Shown: positions 1 through 5,378 of the stretch, one piece after another
Numbering within the stretch: position 1 is the stretch's first letter
Layout: every line of letters begins with the position of its first letter
Assembly (NCBI GenBank): GCA_041685075.1
Contig: JAWLGN010000341.1
Coordinates: forward strand, 1-5,378
Length of the DNA stretch: 5,378 nucleotides
Origin: JAMCRM01 sp041685075
GTDB taxonomy: Bacteria > Acidobacteriota > Terriglobia > Bryobacterales > Bryobacteraceae
Direction: 5' to 3'
The notes under the pieces: generated by a model
Told to the model about the DNA's origin: nothing
Databases searched by the model: none
Seen by the model: the letters and a program-made list of their open reading frames with translations, nothing else
Program-made: the position numbers and the translations under genes

Positions 1-7
1 AAACATC

Positions 8-454
8 ATGCCGTTGATCGATCAGGTGCAAAAAGATATGGTGGCGGCCATGAAATCCAGGGATGAAGGCCGGTTGGGGGCGCTGCGCATGCTCAAAGGG
101 GCCCTCATGAAGCGCCGGGCGGATTCGCCCAAGCCTCTGGATGAAGCCGCCGAAACGCAAATCCTGAAATCGCTCGTCAAACAACGTATTGAGGCCGCCG
201 AAATGTTCCGGAAAGGCGGCCGCGTCGAGCAGGCGGAACAGGAAGAGGCCGAGCGGGCGGTGATTGAAAGCTACCTTCCGGCTGCCGCCACCCCTGAAGA
301 GATCGATGCGGCGCTCGCCGAGGCCCTCGCCGAAACGGGGGCCACCACCCAGAAGCAGATGGGCGCGGTGATGAAGGCCGTGCAAGCCCGGCTGAAGGGC
401 AAAACCGTGGACGGCAAGGCGTTAAGCGAAAAAGTGAGGTCGCAATTACAATGA
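8..454 (+). CDS. GatB/YqeY domain-containing protein
   Basis: A 148-residue soluble protein of the YqeY family, a stand-alone version of the C-terminal tail domain of GatB, the subunit of the tRNA-dependent Asp/Glu amidotransferase. The length is the usual one for the family. The N-terminus (MPLIDQVQKDMVAAMKSRDE, then RLGALRMLKGAL) is the family signature, and the helical body carries ESYLPAAATPEEIDAAL and a GAVMKAVQARLKGKTVDGK stretch, both typical. The start at base 8 is chosen because the family signature begins right there; only 7 bases precede it, so its ribosome binding site is not visible. The family is presumed to act on or near tRNA, but its exact role is unsettled and no catalytic residues can be named. 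The stop codon overlaps the start of the OPT gene (ATGA), which suggests translational coupling. Family assignment is confident; function is not. Confidence 0.93.
   Translation: MPLIDQVQKDMVAAMKSRDEGRLGALRMLKGALMKRRADSPKPLDEAAETQILKSLVKQRIEAAEMFRKGGRVEQAEQEEAERAVIESYLPAAATPEEIDAALAEALAETGATTQKQMGAVMKAVQARLKGKTVDGKALSEKVRSQLQ
436..439 (+). promoter_or_regulatory. Weak Shine-Dalgarno for the OPT gene
   Basis: GAGG lies inside the end of the YqeY gene, 11 bases before the ATG at 451. It is a short and rather distant match. Together with the 4-base ATGA stop/start overlap it supports the chosen OPT start and suggests reinitiation by ribosomes finishing the upstream gene. Confidence 0.5.
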
Positions 455-2517
455 GCGCTCCCCCCGAACCGAAGAGATTCCGGCCCTATGTGCCGCCCGA
501 CATGGCCATGAGCGAGTTTACAATCCGCGCGGTTGTGCTCGGGCTGGTGCTGACGGTTGTACTGGGAGCCGCTAACGCCTATCTGGGATTGCGCGCCGGA
601 ATGACCATCGCGGCGACCTACCCGGCGGCGGTCATCGCCATGGCCGTGCTGCGCCTGATGAAAGGCTCGATTCTCGAAGAGAACATGGCCCGCACGGTGG
701 GGTCGATCGGGGAATCGGTGGCGGCGGGCGCCATCTTCACCATCCCGGCATTCGTTCTGGCGGGCGCCTGGTCGTCATTCAGCCCGGCGGAGGCGTACTG
801 GAAATCCACCGTCCTGATGGCGGTGGGGGGCATGCTGGGCATCCTGTTCGTTACGCTGCTGCGGCGCGTGATGGTGGAGGACCCCGAGCTGCCCTATCCG
901 GAGTCGCTGGCCGCTTCCGAGATCCACAAAGCGGGGCAGCGGGGCAGCCAGGCGGCGGGGCTGTTGTTCAAAGCCATGGGATTCGGCGCGGCGGTGTTCT
1001 TCGCCGGGGCGCTGAAGCTGTTTGCCACCACGCGCGACTTCGTGCTGCACGTGGGACAGGTGGGAAGCTCCTTCGTGCGGCTGGGGACCACCGCGGAAGC
1101 CCCTACCCTCTCCACAGGCGGCATGTCCACCTTTTCGGCGCCGGCGGTCAGCCCGGCGTACCTGGGGGTGGGCTACATCATCGGGCCGAAGCTGGCGGCG
1201 CTGAACTTCTCCGGCGGCGTAATCGCCTGGGGACTGATGGTGCCGCTCCTGATCTACTTCCTGGGGCCGCAGTTGCAGTTGCTGATTCCTCCCGGCGCGG
1301 GCGAAGCCGGCTGGGACGCCATGAGCCAGCAGGTGTGGCTGGCCATCGTGCGCCCCATCGCCGTGGGCGGCATGCTGGTGGGGGCCTGCTACACGCTCTT
1401 CCGCATGCGCAACTCCCTGGGCCAGGGAATGAAGCGCGCCATCAGCGACCTGAAGAAATCCGGCCGGCAAGCCCAGGCCGCCGACCGCACCGAACGCGAC
1501 CTCAGTCCGCGCTTCGTCTTCCCCGCCCTGGCGGTGACGTTCTTCTGCATGGTGGCCATCTACTTCTACTTCGCCGGGGTCTTCTCCGGCGCCCTGCTGG
1601 CCGCCGTGGTGATGCTGGTGCTGGGGTTCTTCTTCGCCGCGGTATCGGGCAACCTGGTGGGGCTGATCGGGTCGTCGAATAATCCCATCTCCGGGCTGAC
1701 GCTTTCCACCCTGATCGTGGCGGCGCTGCTGATGGTCTCGATCGGGGTATCGGGTATCAGCGGCATCGCGGCGGTGCTGGGTGTGGCCACGGTGGTCTGC
1801 GTCTCCTCGGCGGTAGCCGGCGAGATGCTGCAGGACCTGAAGGTGGGGCACATCCTGGGCGGTACGCCGCGCAACATGCAGATCGGCGACATCCTGGGCA
1901 TCTTCCTGGCCAGCGCCGTGCTGTTCTTCCCGCTGTTTGTGCTGCACGCCGGCAACATCAAAGCGGGCGGCATTGGTTTCGGCGACCGCCAGTTGCCCGC
2001 TCCGCAGGCGGGCCTGATGGCGGCGCTGAGCCAGGGGATCGTGGGCGGCGAGATGGCCTGGCCGCTGATTGTAGTGGGCATCTTCATGGGGCTGGCGCTG
2101 ATCATGGTGCAGGTGCGCAGCCCGATGCTCTTCGCCGTGGGGATGTACCTGCCGCTGGAGACCACGTTTGCGATCTTCATCGGCGGCGTCTTCCGCTGGG
2201 TAACGGACACGCTGCGCGACCGCCGCGGCTTCAACGACGCGCAGAAGGCGCGGGTGGAGAATGCCGGAGTGCTGACGGCCTCCGGGCTGATCGCCGGCGA
2301 AGCCCTCACCGGTCTGCTGGTGGCCGCCGCGCGCTTCTTCGAGTGGCCGGTCCCGTCGGGCGGGGGCCGCACCCCCGGACTGCCCGCGATCTTCGCCGAA
2401 CCGAGCATTCTGGTGGGCTTCGGCGTGATGGCGCTGCTGGGCTACGTCATGATCTCGGTGCCCCTGCGCAACGCCGGACGCCCGGACGAACCGGCTCCGC
2501 CAACCGCGATCATGTAG
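451..2517 (+). CDS. OPT family oligopeptide/metal-chelate transporter
   Basis: A 688-residue polytopic inner-membrane protein of the oligopeptide transporter (OPT/YSL) superfamily, which uses the proton gradient to import peptides or metal-chelate complexes. Landmarks in order are NAYLGLRAGMT (about 42-52) in the first membrane segment, GSIGESVAAG (84-93), LPYPESLAASEIHKAG (147-162), a YLGVGYIIGPKLAALNFSGG segment in the middle, GSSNNPISGLT (407-417), GEMLQDLKVGHILGGTPRN (457-475) and QVRSPMLFAVGMYLPLE (554-570). These are the conserved blocks of bacterial OPT proteins, and both length and order look complete. I estimate 14-16 membrane segments by eye. A charged linker at about 325-350 (KKSGRQAQAADRTERD) is probably a cytoplasmic loop separating the two halves. 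There is no signal peptide; the short proline-rich N-terminus is cytoplasmic-looking. The start overlaps the YqeY stop by four bases. Substrate cannot be told from sequence: peptides are the default annotation, and siderophore-like or metal chelates are equally possible. Confidence 0.93.
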   Translation: MSAPPEPKRFRPYVPPDMAMSEFTIRAVVLGLVLTVVLGAANAYLGLRAGMTIAATYPAAVIAMAVLRLMKGSILEENMARTVGSIGESVAAGAIFTIPAFVLAGAWSSFSPAEAYWKSTVLMAVGGMLGILFVTLLRRVMVEDPELPYPESLAASEIHKAGQRGSQAAGLLFKAMGFGAAVFFAGALKLFATTRDFVLHVGQVGSSFVRLGTTAEAPTLSTGGMSTFSAPAVSPAYLGVGYIIGPKLAALNFSGGVIAWGLMVPLLIYFLGPQLQLLIPPGAGEAGWDAMSQQVWLAIVRPIAVGGMLVGACYTLFRMRNSLGQGMKRAISDLKKSGRQAQAADRTERDLSPRFVFPALAVTFFCMVAIYFYFAGVFSGALLAAVVMLVLGFFFAAVSGNLVGLIGSSNNPISGLTLSTLIVAALLMVSIGVSGISGIAAVLGVATVVCVSSAVAGEMLQDLKVGHILGGTPRNMQIGDILGIFLASAVLFFPLFVLHAGNIKAGGIGFGDRQLPAPQAGLMAALSQGIVGGEMAWPLIVVGIFMGLALIMVQVRSPMLFAVGMYLPLETTFAIFIGGVFRWVTDTLRDRRGFNDAQKARVENAGVLTASGLIAGEALTGLLVAAARFFEWPVPSGGGRTPGLPAIFAEPSILVGFGVMALLGYVMISVPLRNAGRPDEPAPPTAIM

Positions 2518-2522
2518 CGGCG

Positions 2523-2536
2523 CCGTACGAATACGG
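2523..2536 (+). other. Small hairpin in the OPT-permease gap
   Basis: CCGTA and TACGG form a perfect 5-bp stem around a CGAA tetraloop, starting 6 bases after the OPT stop codon. No run of T follows, so it is not a standard intrinsic terminator. It may protect the 3' end of the OPT message or be chance. The whole gap (2518-2579) shows no recognisable -35/-10 promoter pair to me. Confidence 0.3.
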
Positions 2537-2560
2537 ACCCTGGTCTCAAACGTGAGTACC

Positions 2561-2567
2561 GGAGGGG
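2561..2567 (+). promoter_or_regulatory. Strong Shine-Dalgarno for the KimA-like permease
   Basis: GGAGGGG sits 12 bases before the ATG at 2580. The spacing is slightly long but the match is the best in the window. It supports the ATG at 2580 over other starts. The GTG at 2552 is out of frame with the permease, and the protein from 2580 begins as family members do. Confidence 0.65.
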
Positions 2568-2579
2568 CGGCACAGCCGC

Positions 2580-4445
2580 ATGCGCCTCGCCGATACTCTC
2601 TTCGGCCGCCCGTTGGCCTCCGATGAACAGAAGTATCAGAACGTCGGGCCGCTGACGGGCATCCCCATCTTCGGGCTGGATGCGTTGGGATCCGCGGCGT
2701 ACGGCCCCGAGGCGGCACTCACGGTGCTGTTGCCGATGGGAGCGGCGGGCCTCGCGCACATTGTTCCCATCACCGCGACCATCATCCTGCTGCTCGCCAT
2801 CCTGTACTTCTCCTACCGGCAGACGATTGACGCGTACCCCACGGGCGGCGGGGCATATACGGTAGCCTCGGAGAACCTGGGGACGTCCGCGGGACTACTC
2901 GCGGGAGCGGCGCTGCTGATCGATTTTGTTCTGGTCGCGGCCGTGGGGATTTCGGCCGGCGTGGGCGCCTTGATATCGGCGGTGCCGGCGCTGCAGCCTT
3001 ATACCCTGGCGCTTTGCCTGGCGATGTTGGCGCTGATCTCGATGGTGAACCTCCGGGGGGTGCGGGACACCGGAATGGTCTTCGTGGTCCCAACCTACCT
3101 GTTCATCGCGTGCCTGCTGGGGGTGCTCGGGCTGGGCGTATGGCGGGCGTGGAGCGCGGGCGGGTATCCCCTGCCGGTGGCCGCGCCGCAGCCGCTCGCC
3201 GCCGGCACCGCCGCCGGGGGCCTGTGGCTGCTCATGCGCGCCTTTGCCAACGGATGCACCGCCATGACGGGAGTGGAAGCGGTCAGTAACGGCGTCATGG
3301 CGTTTCGGGAGCCGCGGAACCGCTCGGCCAAGGCGACCCTCACGATCATCATCGCGGTCCTGGTTCTCATGCTGGCGGGCATCGCATATGTCTCCCGGGC
3401 ATACGGTATCGGAGCCACACACCCGGGGCGGGCCGGGTATGAAAGCGTGCTCTCCCAGATTACAGGCGCCATTGTCGGCAAAGGAGCCGTGTACTACGTG
3501 ACGATAACCAGCATCCTGCTGGTGCTCGTATTCCAGGCCAACACGGCCTTCGCCGGTTTCCCGCGCGTGTGCCACGCCATCGCACAGAACAGCTATCTTC
3601 CGCACGCCTTCGCCAACCGGGGGCGCCGCCTGGTGTACTCGCACGGAATCTACGCGCTCATCCTGCTCACGGCGCTCCTGTTGGTTCTGTTCGGCGGTGT
3701 AACCGACCACCTGATCCCGCTCTTCGCCGTGGGCGCATTCCTCGCCTTCACGTTATCGCAAGCCGGCATGGCGGCACACTGGAGGCGCACCGGCGGAAGA
3801 CACGCGCGAAAGAGCATGTGGGTGAACGGGCTGGGCGCGTCGGCGACCGCCACGGCCCTGGTGGTCGTCCTGGTTTCGAAGTTCATCGAAGGCGCCTGGG
3901 TGGTGGTGGTCCTCATCCCCGCGATTCTACTGACCATGCGGGCGGTGCGAAGTCACTACGCACTCGTGGAGCGGGAAACCGGCACGGAGGACGGGCTCGC
4001 GCTCGGCGACCTGCGGCCGCCGCTGGTGGTCGTACCGATGGACGAGTGGAACAGGATCACTCTCAAGGCGCTGCGCTTTGCCATGTCCCTTTCGACAGAC
4101 GTGATTGCGCTGCACGTGGAGCACTCCGAAGAGGACCCCAGCTTCCGCGAGAAATGGGAAGCCTGGGTGCCTTCTTCGGCCGGCAAGGTGCCACGCCTGC
4201 CGGAGCTGGCGGTGGTGCCTTCTCCCTACCGGTACGTCATTACCCCGATCCTGGAGTTTGTTCTCGAGCTGGAGAGGCGGCACCCGGACCGCCAGATCGC
4301 GGTCGTGATTCCCAACCTGGTCGAACGCCGCTGGTACCAGCGGTTCCTCCACAACCAGCGGGGCGAGCTGCTCTCCGCCCTGCTGCTGTTACAGGGCAGT
4401 CCACGGACCATGATCGTGAACGTGCCCTGGCATTTGCGGGAATAG
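2580..4445 (+). CDS. APC-superfamily permease, KimA (YdaO)-like
   Basis: A 621-residue inner-membrane permease with about 12 membrane segments (roughly 25-460) and a soluble C-terminal domain (about 480-621). The layout and length match KimA, the potassium-proton symporter of Bacillus (about 600 residues, KUP/APC fold). Seen in the sequence: GLDALGSAAYGPE (32-44), with Asp34 and Tyr41 seven residues apart like the ion-site Asp/Tyr pair I recall for KimA; YRQTIDAYPTGGGAY (79-93); NGCTAMTGVEAVSNG (224-238), the unwound helix-6 region; and NTAFAGFPRVCHAIAQNSYLPHAFANRG (from 321). The tail starts PPLVVVPMDEWNRITLKALRFA and ends VPWHLRE, as in the USP-like cytosolic domain of KimA, which in Bacillus and relatives is linked to c-di-AMP inhibition. 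No ydaO-type riboswitch fits in the 62-base leader. Potassium import is the best guess; many homologues are annotated as amino-acid permeases, so the substrate is not certain. The gene follows the OPT gene on the same strand and may be co-transcribed. Confidence 0.88.
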   Translation: MRLADTLFGRPLASDEQKYQNVGPLTGIPIFGLDALGSAAYGPEAALTVLLPMGAAGLAHIVPITATIILLLAILYFSYRQTIDAYPTGGGAYTVASENLGTSAGLLAGAALLIDFVLVAAVGISAGVGALISAVPALQPYTLALCLAMLALISMVNLRGVRDTGMVFVVPTYLFIACLLGVLGLGVWRAWSAGGYPLPVAAPQPLAAGTAAGGLWLLMRAFANGCTAMTGVEAVSNGVMAFREPRNRSAKATLTIIIAVLVLMLAGIAYVSRAYGIGATHPGRAGYESVLSQITGAIVGKGAVYYVTITSILLVLVFQANTAFAGFPRVCHAIAQNSYLPHAFANRGRRLVYSHGIYALILLTALLLVLFGGVTDHLIPLFAVGAFLAFTLSQAGMAAHWRRTGGRHARKSMWVNGLGASATATALVVVLVSKFIEGAWVVVVLIPAILLTMRAVRSHYALVERETGTEDGLALGDLRPPLVVVPMDEWNRITLKALRFAMSLSTDVIALHVEHSEEDPSFREKWEAWVPSSAGKVPRLPELAVVPSPYRYVITPILEFVLELERRHPDRQIAVVIPNLVERRWYQRFLHNQRGELLSALLLLQGSPRTMIVNVPWHLRE

Positions 4446-4452
4446 CAGCTAT

Positions 4453-4468
4453 GCGCGTTCCGGCGCGC
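4453..4468. terminator. Possible short GC hairpin between convergent genes
   Basis: GCGCG (4453-4457) and CGCGC (4464-4468) can form a 5-bp stem with a 6-base loop in the 23-base gap between the stops of the permease (4445) and the flavoprotein (4469). It works on both strands, as expected for a shared terminator between convergent genes. The stem is short and there is no T run on either side, so Rho-dependent ending is at least as likely. Confidence 0.25.
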
Positions 4469-5302
4469 TCAGTAATCCACCGGCAGCGCGCGCAGCTCCT
4501 CGAAGGTAAACACGGGGCCCTCCTTGCACACGTACACCGGCCCCGCATTGCAGCGCCCGCACTTGCCGACGCCGCACTTCATGCGGTTCTCCAGGCTGGT
4601 GTACACGTCGCTCATGCGCGCTCCGGTCCGCTCGAGCACCGGAATCGTGTTCTTGATCATGACCGGCGGCCCGATCACCAGGGCCACGGCGTTCGACGAG
4701 GGTATGTTTGCCCGCTCGAACACGGTGGGCACGAATCCGACCTCGCCCTTCCAGTCGGGCGTCTCACCGCCGGGGTCCACGCACTGGATGACCCGCACCC
4801 CGGGGTGTTTCGCCCACTCGGCCAGCTCATCCACAAACACCAGGTCGCGGACAGTGCGCGCGCCGTAGACGATGGTGATGTCCCCGTAGTCGGCGCGGTT
4901 CTCCAGCGCGTACCAGATGGCGCAGCGAATCGGCGGCATGGCGATGCCGCCGCCCAGGAAGATCAGGTCCTTGCCCCGCCACTGCTCCACCGGGTACCCG
5001 TTACCGTACGGCCCGCGGAACCCGATCGTGTCGCCTTCTTCGATGCCCCACAAATCTTCGGTGACCCGGCCGACCTTGCGGAAGCAGAACTCGATGCGAT
5101 CTGTCCAATTCGAGCTGGAGCAGATGTTGAACGGAGCTTCGCCCGAGCCGAACGCGGAGAAGATGCCGAACTGGCCGACCCGGAAACGAAATGCAGCCGC
5201 CCGCCCGGGATCGCGGAACCGGATACTCACCGATTTGACATCGGGCGTGTGCTGCCGCACCGCGGTCACTTCCATAAGGTCAGGCTTATACAGGTTCTGC
5301 AT
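4469..5302 (-). CDS. FAD/NAD(P)-binding [2Fe-2S] protein, hydrogenase gamma/AsrB-like
   Basis: A 277-residue soluble flavoprotein of the ferredoxin-reductase fold, close to the gamma subunit of cytoplasmic NiFe (sulfhydrogenase-type) hydrogenases, to anaerobic sulfite reductase subunit B, and more distantly to PyrK. It would pass electrons between NAD(P)H and an iron-sulfur partner. Domains in order: an FAD barrel with FRVGQF (40-45), GSGEAPFNICSSS (52-64) in place of the usual RxYS FAD motif, and GFRGPYGNGYP (94-104); an NAD(P)-binding lobe opening with LIFLGGGIAMPPIR (113-126); and a C-terminal [2Fe-2S] site with Cys243, Cys248, Cys251 and Cys259 (C-x4-C-x2-C-x7-C), followed by KEGPVFTFEEL, as in HydG/AsrB proteins. 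Length is typical and all ligands are present. The ATG at 5302 has only a weak upstream purine stretch and lies inside the preceding ferredoxin-like gene, so coupled translation is likely. It is the last gene of its operon; no catalytic subunit follows it. Family is certain, exact complex is not. Confidence 0.92.
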   Translation of the reverse strand: MQNLYKPDLMEVTAVRQHTPDVKSVSIRFRDPGRAAAFRFRVGQFGIFSAFGSGEAPFNICSSSNWTDRIEFCFRKVGRVTEDLWGIEEGDTIGFRGPYGNGYPVEQWRGKDLIFLGGGIAMPPIRCAIWYALENRADYGDITIVYGARTVRDLVFVDELAEWAKHPGVRVIQCVDPGGETPDWKGEVGFVPTVFERANIPSSNAVALVIGPPVMIKNTIPVLERTGARMSDVYTSLENRMKCGVGKCGRCNAGPVYVCKEGPVFTFEELRALPVDY

Positions 5303-5378
5303 GGGGAATCCCGGTGACGACCGGCAACACTCCCAGGCCCACCGGACAGGCGCGCGCGCAGGCGCCGCAGCCGGTGCA
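5286..5378 (-). CDS. 4Fe-4S ferredoxin-like protein, C-terminal end only
   Basis: Reading leftward on the minus strand from the window edge, 30 codons stay open before a TAA at 5288-5286. They begin with CTGCGACARACP, a C-x2-C-x2-C-x3-C-P ligand set for a [4Fe-4S] cluster, followed by VGLGVLPVVTGIPHAEPV. The rest of the protein lies outside the window. Its end overlaps the flavoprotein gene by 17 bases. In hydrogenase (HydB) and sulfite reductase (AsrA) operons a ferredoxin-like beta/A subunit sits directly before the flavoprotein, so this is the probable identity. An HdrC-like or other cluster protein cannot be excluded from 30 residues. A single C-x2-C-x2-C-x3-CP set is visible; a second cluster, if present, would lie upstream. 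Confidence 0.75.
   Translation of the reverse strand, partial: CTGCGACARACPVGLGVLPVVTGIPHAEPV

Noticed and set aside
1566..2408. A 280-codon minus-strand open frame inside the OPT gene
   Set aside because: Low-complexity Ser/Pro/Thr/Ala product, no motif, fully antisense to conserved OPT blocks.
2518..2579. A c-di-AMP (ydaO) riboswitch ahead of the KimA-like gene
   Set aside because: Known ydaO-class elements are well over 100 bases; the gap is 62 bases and shows only one short stem.
775..2718. A 647-codon open frame on the minus strand across the OPT gene
   Set aside because: Its product is rich in Arg, His, Gln and Gly without any hydrophobic core or domain, as expected for the antisense shadow of a GC-rich membrane-protein gene; the plus-strand frame has clear OPT motifs.
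3899..3912. GTG repeat (gtggtggtggt)
   Set aside because: It simply encodes a run of valines in a membrane segment of the permease.
3569..5317. A 582-codon plus-strand open frame spanning the end of the permease and the whole flavoprotein gene
   Set aside because: It runs through two well-supported genes in other frames, is rich in Arg, Pro, Gly and Ala, and shows no motif. It is a composition artefact.

Overview
The window is densely coding and GC-rich, with G/C strongly favoured at third codon positions. This fits a high-GC soil-type bacterium. The gene content (a bacterial OPT transporter, a KimA-type APC permease and a hydrogenase-gamma-like flavoprotein) would suit Acidobacteriota or a related lineage, but that placement is an inference and no gene in the window proves it. 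There are five protein genes, two of them adjoining the window edges, and no RNA genes, insertion sequences, CRISPR arrays or phage features that I can see.

Left part (1-4445, plus strand): a short GatB/YqeY-domain gene overlaps by 4 bases (ATGA) with a long OPT-family transporter gene. After a 62-base gap carrying a good Shine-Dalgarno sequence and a small hairpin comes an APC-superfamily permease. Its N-terminal transport core and soluble C-terminal domain match the KimA (YdaO) potassium importer architecture. The three genes may form one transcription unit; I see no clear promoter in the gap. They do not form an obvious pathway. The two transporters share only the theme of membrane uptake, and YqeY is a generic translation-related or tRNA-related neighbour.

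Right part (4469-5378, minus strand): an FAD/NAD(P)-binding, [2Fe-2S] flavoprotein of the HydG/AsrB/PyrK type overlaps by 17 bases the end of an upstream gene that encodes a 4Fe-4S ferredoxin-like protein and is cut by the window edge. Together they look like the electron-transfer module of a cytoplasmic NiFe hydrogenase, sulfite reductase or Hdr-type complex. The flavoprotein gene is the last of its operon. It converges on the permease gene with only 23 bases between the stop codons, so any catalytic subunits must lie upstream, beyond base 5378.

I do not see a convincing undescribed system. The points most worth checking are the operon-terminal position of the flavoprotein gene, the identity of its cut partner, and whether the permease is a KimA-type potassium importer rather than an amino-acid transporter.
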